DNA of 64,000 nt from an uncultured Paraprevotella sp. (GTDB taxonomy: Bacteria; Bacteroidota; Bacteroidia; Bacteroidales; Bacteroidaceae), in assembly GCA_900546665.1 (NCBI GenBank), contig URDY01000003.1, positions 100,129 through 164,128 on the forward strand, in the 5' to 3' direction. Both the position numbers and the translations under genes were made by a program. Each line of letters opens with the position of its first letter. Position 1 is the stretch's first letter. Positions 52,023 to 60,853 of this stretch are shown piece after piece. The notes under the pieces are model-generated. The model ran no database searches and was not told where the DNA came from. It was given only the letters and a program-made list of their open reading frames with translations.

Positions 52023-53945
52023 TCATTTGACTTCCTCAAAATCAGCGTCCTGGATAGTGTCGTCAGATGAAGAGTTAGAAGAACCGCTGTTTGCGTTGTT
52101 CTGAGCGCCTGCACCTTGTGCACCTGCACCCGGCTGAGCACCACCCTGGTACATCTGAGCACTGGCAGTCTGCCATGCTGCGTTCAATTCAGCGGTAGCA
52201 GCGTCGATTGCGGTGATGTCACCAGCCTTGTGGGCATCTTTCAGTTTCTGAAGAGCACCTTCGATAGCCGGTTTCTTGTCTGCTGGGATCTTGTCGCCGA
52301 GTTCTTTCAACTGGTTCTCGGTCTGGAAGATCATAGAGTCAGCCTGATTCATCTTGTCAACACGTTCACGCTCTTTCTTGTCGGCATCAGCATTAGCTTC
52401 AGCTTCGGCTTTCATACGTTCGATTTCATCCTTGCTCAAGCCAGATGAAGCTTCGATACGGATAGCCTGCTCCTTACCGGTTGCCTTATCCTTGGCTGAA
52501 ACCTTCAAGATACCGTTAGCATCGATATCGAAAGTAACCTCGATCTGAGGTACACCACGACGTGCCGGAGCGATACCTGTCAGGTTGAACTGACCGATTG
52601 ACTTGTTCTGGGCTGCCATAGGACGTTCACCCTGTAATACGTGGATGGTTACTTCTGTCTGGTTATCAGCTGCAGTAGAGAAGATTTCGCTCTTGTTGCA
52701 AGGGATGGTCGTGTTAGCCTCGATCAACTTGGTCATTACACCACCCATAGTTTCAATACCCATTGACAATGGAGTTACATCCAACAATACGATGTCACCT
52801 ACACCTGCCTCTTTGTTCAAGATGGCACCCTGGATAGAAGCACCTACGGCTACAACCTCATCAGGATTTACACCCTTGGAAGGAGTCTTGCCGAAGAAGT
52901 CTTCAACCAACTTCTGGATGGCCGGTATACGGCTGGATCCACCAACCAGGATGACTTCATCAATATCAGAATTGCTCAAACCGGCATCCTGCATAGCCTT
53001 CTGGCAAGGAACCTTACAAGCCTGGATCAGATGATCGGCCAACTGTTCGAATTTGGCACGGGTCAAAGTCTTAACCAAGTGTTTGGGCACACCACCTACG
53101 GCTGTGATATAAGGCAAGTTGATTTCTGTAGTTGTTGAAGAAGACAATTCGATCTTAGCCTTTTCAGCAGCTTCCTTCAGACGCTGCAGAGCCATCGGAT
53201 CCTGCTTCAAATCTGTTCCTTCTTCTGCCTGGAACTCGCTGGCCAACCAGTCGATGATAACCTGATCGAAATCATCACCACCAAGGTGTGTATCACCGTT
53301 AGTAGACAATACTTCGAATACACCGCCACCGAACTCAAGGATTGAGATATCGAATGTACCACCACCAAGGTCGAATACGGCGATCTTCATATCCTTGTTA
53401 GCCTTGTCTACACCGTAAGCCAAAGCTGCTGCAGTAGGCTCGTTGACGATACGTTTTACTTCCAAACCGGCAATCTGACCGGCTTCCTTCGTAGCCTGAC
53501 GCTGTGAGTCAGAGAAGTATGCAGGAACTGTGATGACAGCTTCAGTCACTTCCTGTCCAAGGAAGTCTTCTGCTGTTTTCTTCATCTTCTGAAGAATCAT
53601 AGCTGAAATTTCCTGCGGAGTGTAAAGACGACCGTCGATATCCACACGCGGTGTGTTATTGTCGCCACGTACGACTGAGTAAGGTACGCGGGCGATTTCT
53701 TTCTGAACCTGATCATAGGTTTCACCCATGAAACGTTTGATAGAGAAGATGGTCTTTTTCGGGTTTGTGATAGCCTGACGTTTAGCCGGATCACCTACCT
53801 TACGTTCGCCACCGTCTACAAAAGCCACGATAGAAGGAGTGGTGCGTTTGCCTTCGCTGTTAGCGATTACCACTGGCTCGTTACCTTCGAATACAGAAAC
53901 ACAAGAGTTTGTAGTTCCTAAGTCAATACCAATAATCTTTCCCAT
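52023..53945 (-). CDS. dnaK: Chaperone DnaK (Hsp70)
   Basis: The 640-residue Hsp70 chaperone has the ATPase domain ([71 protein letters not shown]) and the substrate-binding domain ([40 protein letters not shown]) with a helical lid and an Ala/Gly/Gln/Asn-rich tail ending DADFEEVK. The final 6 codons form the attachment site of the element, which restores the same six residues and a TGA stop. No grpE or dnaJ is adjacent. Two sigma-54-like motifs lie upstream, and no good TAnnTTTG promoter is seen close to the start. Confidence 0.98.
   Translation of the reverse strand: MGKIIGIDLGTTNSCVSVFEGNEPVVIANSEGKRTTPSIVAFVDGGERKVGDPAKRQAITNPKKTIFSIKRFMGETYDQVQKEIARVPYSVVRGDNNTPRVDIDGRLYTPQEISAMILQKMKKTAEDFLGQEVTEAVITVPAYFSDSQRQATKEAGQIAGLEVKRIVNEPTAAALAYGVDKANKDMKIAVFDLGGGTFDISILEFGGGVFEVLSTNGDTHLGGDDFDQVIIDWLASEFQAEEGTDLKQDPMALQRLKEAAEKAKIELSSSTTTEINLPYITAVGGVPKHLVKTLTRAKFEQLADHLIQACKVPCQKAMQDAGLSNSDIDEVILVGGSSRIPAIQKLVEDFFGKTPSKGVNPDEVVAVGASIQGAILNKEAGVGDIVLLDVTPLSMGIETMGGVMTKLIEANTTIPCNKSEIFSTAADNQTEVTIHVLQGERPMAAQNKSIGQFNLTGIAPARRGVPQIEVTFDIDANGILKVSAKDKATGKEQAIRIEASSGLSKDEIERMKAEAEANADADKKERERVDKMNQADSMIFQTENQLKELGDKIPADKKPAIEGALQKLKDAHKAGDITAIDAATAELNAAWQTASAQMYQGGAQPGAGAQGAGAQNNANSGSSNSSSDDTIQDADFEEVK
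52027..52044. repeat. Right attachment repeat (attR-type), end of dnaK
   Basis: TTGACTTCCTCAAAATCA, identical to 33509-33526. It lies within the dnaK coding sequence (codons for DFEEV plus the first two bases of the final Lys codon). The base after it toward the element gives Lys AAA and stop TGA, supplied by the element. Confidence 0.88.
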
Positions 53946-54035
53946 AGTTGTATCTTTTTTATATTATTAATCTGAATGAAATTATAAATGCATCTTCCAT
54001 TGCATTGTCTGTAATGCGGATGCACTAAGATTAAT

Positions 54036-54051
54036 ACAAACGCCGTGCCAA
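54036..54051 (-). promoter_or_regulatory. Sigma-54-like promoter motif for dnaK (near)
   Basis: On the minus strand TTGGCACGGCGTTTGT matches the sigma-54 consensus TTGGCACG-N4-TTGC at 14 of the 16 positions that I compare, with GG and GT 10 bp apart (the usual second dinucleotide is GC). Start of dnaK lies 91 bp downstream. Whether RpoN uses it is untested. Confidence 0.45.
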
Positions 54052-54117
54052 AATAATCTGTTGCGGAAAAAAAAGATAAAAAATTTATTTCATAATAAAA
54101 AAGATGACTTTTTAGTT

Positions 54118-54125
54118 TATCTTTG
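54118..54125 (+). promoter_or_regulatory. Candidate -7 box for the patatin gene
   Basis: TATCTTTG fits the consensus, 71 bp before the ATG at 54197. It overlaps an opposite-strand TAGCTTTG (54135-54128), giving a palindromic TATCTTTGCTCAAAGCTA. No -33 box is clear. Confidence 0.4.
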
Positions 54126-54156
54126 CTCAAAGCTAATTTAAACCTCCGTAAATGTG

Positions 54157-54172
54157 GCATAACAACTGCCAA
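54157..54172 (-). promoter_or_regulatory. Sigma-54-like promoter motif (distal, toward dnaK)
   Basis: On the minus strand TTGGCAGTTGTTATGC has GG and GC exactly 10 bp apart, as sigma-54 promoters require, preceded by CCGTCATT. It lies about 210 bp upstream of dnaK, inside the leader of the divergent patatin gene. Confidence 0.35.
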
Positions 54173-54196
54173 AATGACGGAAAAACAGGACCCAAT

Positions 54197-56233
54197 ATGA
54201 CGAAAACGGTATCTTATCTGCTATTTCTTCTTGTTTTGTTCAACAGCATGACTCTTTCAGCGCGTCCTCGCGTCGGTGTAGTACTCAGTGGTGGAGGTGC
54301 CAAGGGCACTGCGCATATTGGTGCGCTACGTGTTCTGGAAGAAGCCGGTGTGCCGATTGACATTATCGTAGGAACAAGTATGGGAAGTATCGTAGGCGGA
54401 CTTTATGCGATAGGTTTTACGCCGGATGAACTGGACAGCCTGTTTATGGCCCAAGACTGGAATATACTTCTCAGAGACAGGGAATCACCCAAGAAACAGT
54501 TGCTTTCACAAAAGAAGGAGAACTCGCAATACATCTTTTCCGTACCTTTCTTTCAGAAGCCACAGGATATTATCAGCGGTGGTGTGATCAGGGGGCGGAA
54601 TATCGGAAGCATGCTTTGGAGTACGACGGAAGGTTATCATGATTCCATTGATTTCAGGAAACTGCCGATACCGTTTGCCTGTATTTCACAGGATCTGGTG
54701 ACAGGTGAGGAAATGGTGATGCAGAGTGGGGTGTTGCCGCTGGCCATACGTGCCAGCATGTCCCTTCCCGCTGTCTTTGCACCGGTATCCATGAATGGCA
54801 GACTGCTGATTGACGGTGGTCTGGTTAACAATTATCCGGTAGATATTGCCCGGCAGATGGGCGCTGATATCATAATAGGAGTGGACGTGCAGAATCCGTT
54901 GAAAAGCGAGAAAGAACTGCAGAATGATGTGATCGGGCAGATGGGGCAGCTCATCGCCTTGCAGAGTCAGGACAGATGGAAGGAAAATGTCAAGCAGACT
55001 GATATTTATATTAAGGTAAATGTGGACGGTTACAATTCTGCCAGTTTCAGTACTGTGGCAATCGATACCTTGATTGAACGTGGAAGGATAGCCGCCGAGG
55101 CTTTCAGTGATACTCTCAGAGTTATTGCCGGAACGTTGAAAGCCCAACCAAAGACACGTCCAAGACCTGGTTTCTTCGGGACTGCCTCAGATGAAACACC
55201 GGGTCAGAAAAAATCCCTGGATATTCTTGTAGGTGACAAACCAAAGAATTCCATTAATCTGGGATTGCGGTTTGATAATGAGGAACTGGCAGCCTTGCTG
55301 TTTAATTCACAAATGATTTATGGCAAGACGCACCGTCATCATATCAGTCTTACGGCCAGGTTGGGTAATAAGGCCTATGGCCGTCTGGATTATAATTATC
55401 ACATGGGGCGGTTATGGAACATGTTTGCCGGTTATCAGATCATGTATAATGATTTTAATATTTATGAAAAAGGGGACCGTATATGCGAGGTGAGTTTTGT
55501 CAATCATCAGGCGGTTCTGGGGATACAGAGAAGCTGGAAAACGGCCAGTCTGAAGCTGGGCGGTGAATTCCAGGACTATAACTATTCGTCATTCCTTTAC
55601 CGGATTGAAAACCGTGGAGGTAAGGATATGGAAAAGGAAGCTTATGCCAAATTCGGAGGAGAGTACAGTGCAAGTAATCTGGATGATAACGTCTTCCCGA
55701 CAAAAGGACAGGATTTCAGGGCCGGATATTATTATGTGATTCCGGTATCATCGAGTGATAAGATGTTTCATGTGGCCAATATACACTGGACAGCTGCTTT
55801 TTCTTTTAATTCCCGGTTTACAGTCATGCCCAGAATTGACAGCAGATACTTGACTTCATCAAATACGGTGGCTGAAATGAATACGCTGGGTGGTCAGGAA
55901 TATGGCAAGTACTTCAAACAGCAAATACCGTTTTATGGAATAAATCATTTTGAAGAATCTTACCGGACTCTCCTAATTGCGGGGATAGAAGTGCGTCAGC
56001 GGATCGGTTCCAAACATTATGTCAGCGGCGCTTTTAATTTGGGACTGACCTCTGATGACTGGAAGCATTTCTTCAGAAACAGCTTTGGCGGTGATAAGAG
56101 TCTGGGTTATAATCTGATTGGTGGAGCGATTAAATACGATCTCAAGACCTTTATCGGGCCTATCGGTTTTTCGCTGCATTTCAGTAACCGTCAGCGTGTG
56201 TCCGCTTACGTCAGAGCCGGTTTTAATTTCTGA
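54197..56233 (+). CDS. Patatin-like phospholipase with C-terminal outer-membrane barrel
   Basis: This 678-residue protein starts at the ATG at 54197, followed by a signal peptide (VSYLLFLLVLFNSMTLSA); an ATG at 54152 would add 15 polar residues. The patatin domain (about residues 20-300) has the oxyanion GGGAKGTAHIGAL, the nucleophile GTSMGSIVGGLYA and the catalytic Asp in LIDGGLVNNYPVDIARQMGA. The C-terminal 330 residues (NLGLRFDNEELAALLF, YGRLDYNYHMGRLWNMFAGY, FLPVSS-like strands, ending AYVRAGFNF) look like a BamA/TpsB-type beta-barrel, ending in Phe. This is the PlpD-type type V autotransporter plan, with a surface-exposed lipase. The substrate lipid is unknown. Confidence 0.92.
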   Translation: MTKTVSYLLFLLVLFNSMTLSARPRVGVVLSGGGAKGTAHIGALRVLEEAGVPIDIIVGTSMGSIVGGLYAIGFTPDELDSLFMAQDWNILLRDRESPKKQLLSQKKENSQYIFSVPFFQKPQDIISGGVIRGRNIGSMLWSTTEGYHDSIDFRKLPIPFACISQDLVTGEEMVMQSGVLPLAIRASMSLPAVFAPVSMNGRLLIDGGLVNNYPVDIARQMGADIIIGVDVQNPLKSEKELQNDVIGQMGQLIALQSQDRWKENVKQTDIYIKVNVDGYNSASFSTVAIDTLIERGRIAAEAFSDTLRVIAGTLKAQPKTRPRPGFFGTASDETPGQKKSLDILVGDKPKNSINLGLRFDNEELAALLFNSQMIYGKTHRHHISLTARLGNKAYGRLDYNYHMGRLWNMFAGYQIMYNDFNIYEKGDRICEVSFVNHQAVLGIQRSWKTASLKLGGEFQDYNYSSFLYRIENRGGKDMEKEAYAKFGGEYSASNLDDNVFPTKGQDFRAGYYYVIPVSSSDKMFHVANIHWTAAFSFNSRFTVMPRIDSRYLTSSNTVAEMNTLGGQEYGKYFKQQIPFYGINHFEESYRTLLIAGIEVRQRIGSKHYVSGAFNLGLTSDDWKHFFRNSFGGDKSLGYNLIGGAIKYDLKTFIGPIGFSLHFSNRQRVSAYVRAGFNF

Positions 56234-56354
56234 TAACGTATGATGGACTCAGAGATGATGTCCCGACTTTAGTCCGTCGCTTGGATTCAGCCGTCAGACT
56301 TGTTAAATCATATTGTAAAAAACAAATGCGTTAGGTAGGGAGTGGTAAAACCCT

Positions 56355-56362
56355 TATATTTG
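56355..56362 (+). promoter_or_regulatory. Candidate -7 box for the thioredoxin-like gene
   Basis: TATATTTG fits the -7 consensus, 30 bp before the ATG at 56392. No TTTG occurs at -33. Confidence 0.5.
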
Positions 56363-56391
56363 TCCTGTTTATAAGATAAGGAGGATTTAAG

Positions 56392-56904
56392 ATGAAATTA
56401 TTCAGAATTTCCGGTTTGGTTATATTTTTGTTTTTAATGTGGGTTAATGTGTATGCGCAGACTGATGGCAAGTTGAAATTGGGGGATACTTTGCCTTCAT
56501 TCATGTTGGAATCGGATACCTATGGACAGATCAATACGGAAGAACTGGACAATAAGGTCGTGATGATCAGTTTGTTTGCAACCTGGTGCGGACCTTGCCA
56601 GAAAGAGTTGGCAGAAATAGAGAAGACCATTTATCCCGTGTACGGTAAACGTAGTGATTTCTGTCTCCTGGTCATAGGACGTGAGCATACGGATGCCGAA
56701 TTAAAGGAATATAACGGGCGCAAGCATTTTTCATTCCCGCTTTATCCGGATCCGGAACGTAAGGTTTACTCCCTGTTTGCCGATCAGACCATACCCCGTA
56801 CTTATTTGTTTGATAAAGAAGGCAAGTTGGTTTATGTTTCTAAGGGATATACTCCGGAGGAATTCCAGAAATTGGTCAGCTCAGTGAAAGAAGCCTTGAA
56901 GTGA
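56392..56904 (+). CDS. TlpA-type thioredoxin-like protein, exported
   Basis: This 170-residue protein has a signal peptide (ISGLVIFLFLMWVNVYAQ, cleaved before TDG) and a thioredoxin fold with the redox motif LFATWCGPCQKELAEIEK (Cys-Gly-Pro-Cys). The preceding LKLGDTLPSFMLESDTYGQI and the cis-Pro region DQTIPRTYLFDKEGKLVYVS are typical of TlpA/ResA proteins. It should reduce disulfides in the periplasm, perhaps for cytochrome c or oxidative-stress roles. It is 21 bp upstream of the acetyltransferase gene and may share its transcript. Confidence 0.93.
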   Translation: MKLFRISGLVIFLFLMWVNVYAQTDGKLKLGDTLPSFMLESDTYGQINTEELDNKVVMISLFATWCGPCQKELAEIEKTIYPVYGKRSDFCLLVIGREHTDAELKEYNGRKHFSFPLYPDPERKVYSLFADQTIPRTYLFDKEGKLVYVSKGYTPEEFQKLVSSVKEALK

Positions 56905-56925
56905 TGGACTAAGACGCGAGAAAAA

Positions 56926-57489
56926 ATGAATGAATTGGAGAAAATGAGAAGCGGTTTGCTGGCTGATTTCACTTCCCCTGAAATACAGGCCAGTTTCCGG
57001 CATTGCAAGACGCTTTTGGCCAGATTCCGTATGATGTCCACCTACGATCCGGAATACCGTTCGGTGTTGGAGGAACTCATTCCCGGAATACCGCCCACTT
57101 CCGTAGTCGTTCCTCCGTTTCATTGTGATCACGGTCATGGTATCCGGATTGGTGAGCATGTTTTTATCAATGCGGGGTGTACATTCCTGGATGGTGCGTA
57201 TATTACGATTGGGGATCATACGCTGATTGCTCCCAATGTTCAGATTTATACTCCTCATCATCCGTTGGATTATCGTGAGCGGCGAGCTTCAAAAGAATAT
57301 TCTTATCCGGTTACGATCGGTAAGGACTGTTGGATAGGAGGAGGGGCAATCATATTGCCGGGTGTGTCTATTGGTGACCGCTGTATAGTCGGGGCAGGCA
57401 GTGTGGTGACGAAGGATGTTCCTTCTGATTCTTTGGTAGCCGGTAATCCGGCCGTGATAAAACGGAAATTGAAAGAAGGGACAGAATAA
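56926..57489 (+). CDS. Maltose/galactoside O-acetyltransferase-type hexapeptide enzyme
   Basis: This 187-residue protein is a left-handed beta-helix acyltransferase of the maltose/galactoside O-acetyltransferase group. The N-terminal helical part (MRSGLLADFTSPEIQASFRH) is followed by hexapeptide repeats (FINAGCTFLDGAYITIGDHT, IAPNVQIYTPHHPLDYRER), the family HHP signature with catalytic His, WIGGGAIILPGVSIGDRCIV and SVVTKDVPSDSLVAGNPAVI. It uses acetyl-CoA to acetylate sugars; the acceptor is not known. It follows the thioredoxin-like gene by 21 bp. Confidence 0.93.
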   Translation: MNELEKMRSGLLADFTSPEIQASFRHCKTLLARFRMMSTYDPEYRSVLEELIPGIPPTSVVVPPFHCDHGHGIRIGEHVFINAGCTFLDGAYITIGDHTLIAPNVQIYTPHHPLDYRERRASKEYSYPVTIGKDCWIGGGAIILPGVSIGDRCIVGAGSVVTKDVPSDSLVAGNPAVIKRKLKEGTE

Positions 57490-57557
57490 AATGCCGTTTC
57501 CGGCTGGATGAAAACAAGGCTTCTTGCCGATAATCGAAACCTTATTGAAAATAAAGA

Positions 57558-57586
57558 AAGCGCCGGGTGATCAAAGTCCGGCGCTT
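57558..57586. terminator. Bidirectional hairpin between the acetyltransferase and recA
   Basis: AAGCGCCGG (57558-57566) and CCGGCGCTT (57578-57586) form a 9-bp stem with an 11-nt loop, between the convergent genes. Flanks are AT-rich rather than clearly T-tracted. Confidence 0.7.
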
Positions 57587-57631
57587 CCTCGTTATTGCTT
57601 TGTAATGTGTCAATCAGTCTGTTTTGTCTTG

Positions 57632-58675
57632 TCAACCTTCAATTGTAGCGTCTTTAAGGACAGCTGCAATCTGGTTTTCAATCTCCTCACAGAGTTCAGG
57701 GTTGTCTCTCAGCATGTTCTTGACAGCATCGCGTCCCTGTCCGATTTTGGTGTCGTTGTAACTGTACCATGAACCGCTTTTTTTCAGGATGCCGTATTCA
57801 GTGCCAAGGTCAACGATTTCTCCCACTTTGGAAATACCTTCACCGAAGGTGATTTCAAACTCAGCTTTTCTGAACGGGGGCGCAACCTTGTTTTTAACCA
57901 CTTTCACACGAACCTGATTGCCGATGACCTCATCACCATCCTTGATGCTGGTGACACGACGGATGTCAAGGCGTACGCTCGCATAGAATTTCAATGCGTT
58001 ACCGCCTGTTGTGGTTTCGGGATTACCGAACATGACACCGATCTTTTCACGCAACTGGTTGATGAAGATACAAGTCGTATTGGTCTTGCTGATTGTAGAA
58101 GTCAGTTTACGGAGTGCCTGGCTCATCAGTCGTGCCTGCAAACCGACCTTGTTGTCACCCATGTCGCCGTCGATTTCAGCTTTGGGGGTCAGGGCTGCTA
58201 CAGAGTCAATCACGATGATGTCAATGGCAGAAGAGCGGATAAGCTGATCTGCGATTTCCAGGGCCTGTTCGCCGTTGTCCGGCTGTGAGATCCACAGGTT
58301 GTCTACATCAACTCCCAGTTTGGCTGCATAAAAACGGTCGAATGCATGTTCCGCATCAATGAATGCGGCAATACCGCCCGCTTTCTGAGCTTCAGCTATG
58401 GCGTGGATAGCCAGGGTTGTCTTACCTGAACTTTCCGGACCATAGATTTCAATGATTCGGCCACGCGGATAACCGCCTACTCCCAATGCGGCATTCAGGG
58501 AGATTGAACCGGTAGGTATGACATCAACCTGTTCGACATTTTCATCGCCCAGTTTCATGATGGAGCCCTTACCGAAATTCTTTTCTATTTTGTCCATTGC
58601 CGCCTGTAGGGCTTTCAGCTTTTCGCTGTTGTCTACCGAGGCGAACAATTCTTCTGAATTTTCTTTTTTTGCCAT
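57632..58675 (-). CDS. recA: Recombinase RecA
   Basis: This 347-residue protein has the RecA core: Walker [20 protein letters not shown] near residue 70, [20 protein letters not shown] near 150, [40 protein letters not shown] (L2 loop) and [16 protein letters not shown]. The start at 58675 ([20 protein letters not shown]) is preferred; six extra residues upstream to 58693 overlap the preceding gene's stop region. It follows a saccharopine-dehydrogenase-family gene on the same strand. The acidic C-terminus ends near LKDATIEG. Confidence 0.98.
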   Translation of the reverse strand: MAKKENSEELFASVDNSEKLKALQAAMDKIEKNFGKGSIMKLGDENVEQVDVIPTGSISLNAALGVGGYPRGRIIEIYGPESSGKTTLAIHAIAEAQKAGGIAAFIDAEHAFDRFYAAKLGVDVDNLWISQPDNGEQALEIADQLIRSSAIDIIVIDSVAALTPKAEIDGDMGDNKVGLQARLMSQALRKLTSTISKTNTTCIFINQLREKIGVMFGNPETTTGGNALKFYASVRLDIRRVTSIKDGDEVIGNQVRVKVVKNKVAPPFRKAEFEITFGEGISKVGEIVDLGTEYGILKKSGSWYSYNDTKIGQGRDAVKNMLRDNPELCEEIENQIAAVLKDATIEG

Positions 58676-58693
58676 TCTGTATTCTTTTATCAT

Positions 58694-59887
58694 TTAAAGT
58701 TCCAAATCACCGTCAAATACCTCGTGCCAGGGCAGGCCGTTGGTATTCAGTTCTGCCATGAACGGATCCGGATCGAATTCTTCTACGTTCCATACACCCG
58801 GCTTCTTCCAGATGCCCTTGAGGAACATCATGGCACCGATCATGGCCGGTACACCTGTCGTATAACTTACGCCCTGCATGCCTGTTTCAAGATAGGCTTC
58901 ATGGTGGCTGCAGTTATTGTAGACATAATAAGTTTTTTCCTTTCCGTCCTTGATACCGCGGATACGGCAACCGATAGAGGTCTCGCCTTCGTAGTTCTCG
59001 CCAAGATCCTGAGGATTAGGTAATACGGCTTTCAGGAACTGCAGCGGAACGATCTTCACACCGTTATAATCCACTTCGTCTATACGGGCCATTCCGATAT
59101 TCTGGATCACACGGAGGTGAGTCAGATATTCCTGGCCGAATGTCATCCAGAAACGGGCACGCTTGATGGTCGGGAAGTTCTTGACCAGTGACTCCAGTTC
59201 TTCGTGGAACAGAAGATAAGAATCGCGCGGGCCGATGTTCGGATAAGTCAGGTCTTTGTGGATTTCCATTGGTTTGGTTTCTATCCACTGGCCGTTTTCG
59301 TAATAACGTCCGTTCTGTGTAATCTCACGGATATTGATTTCGGGATTGAAATTGGTTGCAAATGCCTTGTGGTGATTTCCGGCATTGCAGTCTACGATAT
59401 CCAGATATTGAATCTCGTCAAAGTGGTGTTTGGCAGCATAGGCAGTATACACTCCGCTGACTCCCGGGTCGAAACCGCAACCGAGAATAGCTGTCAGACC
59501 AGCCTCTTCGAAACGTTTCTTGTAAGCCCATTGCCAGCTGTATTCAAAGTGGGCAACGTCTTTAGGTTCGTAATTGGCCGTATCCAGATAGTTGCAGCCT
59601 GTCTGCAGGCAAGCTTCCATGATGGTCAGATCCTGGTACGGCAATGCCAAATTCATGACGATATCGGGCTTGTAGCCATTGAACAGTTCAACCAGCTGGT
59701 CTACACTGTCGGCGTCCACCTGGGCTGTCTTGATATTCGGATTTCCGATTGCTTTGACAATGGCATCACATTTGGCCTTTGTGCGGCTGGCAATCATTAT
59801 CTCGTTAAACACCTCTGGATGTTGAGCGACTTTGTGGGCTGCTACTGTGGCCACACCACCGGCTCCGATAATTAAAACTTTTCCCAT
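58694..59887 (-). CDS. Saccharopine dehydrogenase-family protein (carboxynorspermidine synthase-like)
   Basis: This 397-residue oxidoreductase begins with an NAD(P)-binding VLIIGAGGVATVAAHKVAQH and continues with PDIVMNLALPYQDLTIMEAC, QTGCNYLDTANYEPKDVAHF, LTAILGCGFDPGVSGVYTAY and the C-terminal HHEAYLETGMQGVSYTTGVP. This pattern is that of the saccharopine dehydrogenase family used by gut Bacteroidetes for carboxyspermidine/carboxynorspermidine synthesis in polyamine metabolism. It is 18 bp upstream of recA, so read-through into recA is likely. An TAACTTTG -7 box lies upstream on the minus strand (59965-59958). Confidence 0.88.
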   Translation of the reverse strand: MGKVLIIGAGGVATVAAHKVAQHPEVFNEIMIASRTKAKCDAIVKAIGNPNIKTAQVDADSVDQLVELFNGYKPDIVMNLALPYQDLTIMEACLQTGCNYLDTANYEPKDVAHFEYSWQWAYKKRFEEAGLTAILGCGFDPGVSGVYTAYAAKHHFDEIQYLDIVDCNAGNHHKAFATNFNPEINIREITQNGRYYENGQWIETKPMEIHKDLTYPNIGPRDSYLLFHEELESLVKNFPTIKRARFWMTFGQEYLTHLRVIQNIGMARIDEVDYNGVKIVPLQFLKAVLPNPQDLGENYEGETSIGCRIRGIKDGKEKTYYVYNNCSHHEAYLETGMQGVSYTTGVPAMIGAMMFLKGIWKKPGVWNVEEFDPDPFMAELNTNGLPWHEVFDGDLEL

Positions 59888-60010
59888 TTCCTGAATCTGA
59901 ATTTATTTAGTATCACATATTTTTTGGTTGTCAGGCCGTTTCCGTCCGACAGCTATGCAAAGTTAATGATTTTTTCATAGATGCCATGAATATAGGCCTT
60001 TTTTTGAGGG

Positions 60011-60589
60011 TTATTTAAATTCATCGGCACGGATGCCCAGTGCGTTTGTCAGTGAATAACCGAGTATTTCAGAATGAAACCCTTTTCCTGATAGAGGTTG
60101 CATTGCAAGCCAGGTGACGGCCTTGTCTTCCACTTTGTTCCAAAGATTCTTGAACCGTTCGCCATATTTTGCCGTATCGGCTACGAATATCAGGCGTTTG
60201 ACCTCTTTGGCATCAACCAGTGTTTCGGCAGCCTGAAAAAGAAAATCTTCTGCAGAAACCAGATTCTCGATACGCAGGGCACTTAGGATATATTCGCCCA
60301 TGGCACTGTCTGAGAAAGCTTTTCCGTCTATATCCTTCTCATAATCAGACGGTATGAAATTCTCTAATCTTCTTTTGTCCTTGCTGTGAACCAATATGAC
60401 CTGTATGCTGTTGGAACCCGGGGTAATCCCTCCGTCAAGTGACAGGCAAACAAGCCATTGGGCCAGATCGGCTTGCGGAATGCTTCTGTTGAGCATTCTG
60501 CTGTAATTGACCTTCAGATTGCGTGTTACTTCATCTGCATAGTCACAATCTATGAGAATCACATTCTCACTCCATTTTGTTTTTTCCAT
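60011..60589 (-). CDS. Unassigned 192-residue protein
   Basis: I do not recognise this family. The start chosen is the ATG at 60589 (MEKTKWSENVILIDCDYADE). The protein is soluble, mixed alpha/beta, with ADLAQWLVCLSLDGGITPGS, IQVILVHSKDKRRLENFIPS, KRLIFVADTAKYGERFKNLW and GYSLTNALGIRADEF; no catalytic motif is obvious. TATCTTTG on the minus strand (60621-60614) is a good -7 box with a short leader. It ends 123 bp before the saccharopine-dehydrogenase gene and is on the same strand. Similar proteins of about 190 residues seem widespread in Bacteroidales. Confidence 0.75.
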   Translation of the reverse strand: MEKTKWSENVILIDCDYADEVTRNLKVNYSRMLNRSIPQADLAQWLVCLSLDGGITPGSNSIQVILVHSKDKRRLENFIPSDYEKDIDGKAFSDSAMGEYILSALRIENLVSAEDFLFQAAETLVDAKEVKRLIFVADTAKYGERFKNLWNKVEDKAVTWLAMQPLSGKGFHSEILGYSLTNALGIRADEFK

Positions 60590-60803
60590 TCTTGTCTCAT
60601 TGCATTTTGATGACAAAGATACAAAATGAAAGATATAGGGAAATGGGTTTGCCGGCATTTATGTGATTTTTTAATTCTATGCTCAGGCTGTTAATGCCGT
60701 TTAGCCGGTATTCTGATTCCAAATACCGGTTTCAGACAAAGGCAGTCTGCAGGTTGTTCCTGCTCATGATATGCAGAGGCTCGGGCCTTTCGCAGATTAA
60801 TAT

Positions 60804-60834
60804 TTTGATTTTTATCTGAATCATATTATCTTTG
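60804..60834 (+). promoter_or_regulatory. Consensus promoter for the PIF1-like helicase gene
   Basis: TTTG (60804-60807) and TATCTTTG (60827-60834) are exactly 19 bp apart, a full consensus match. The leader to the ATG at 60854 would be only about 12-14 nt. Confidence 0.8.
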
Positions 60835-60853
60835 AAGAATGTAAAAAAACAGA

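Larger units (their letters stand above)
33509..52044. mobile_element. Integrated element of about 18.5 kb in the 3' end of dnaK
   Basis: An 18-bp direct repeat that encodes the end of DnaK (minus-strand TGATTTTGAGGAAGTCAA, Asp-Phe-Glu-Glu-Val-Lys) bounds the region at 33509-33526 and 52027-52044. A tyrosine recombinase and an excisionase-like HTH gene lie just inside the right end. The original dnaK terminator lies outside the left end and a replacement terminator lies inside the right end. Contents are RhuM, an AlbA-type pseudogene, a methyltransferase/ABC export cassette, GNATs, an RteB-like remnant, a DUF4143 ATPase and a TOTE-type pseudogene. No conjugation or relaxase gene was found, so it is a genomic island or a reduced mobilisable element. 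Confidence 0.88.
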
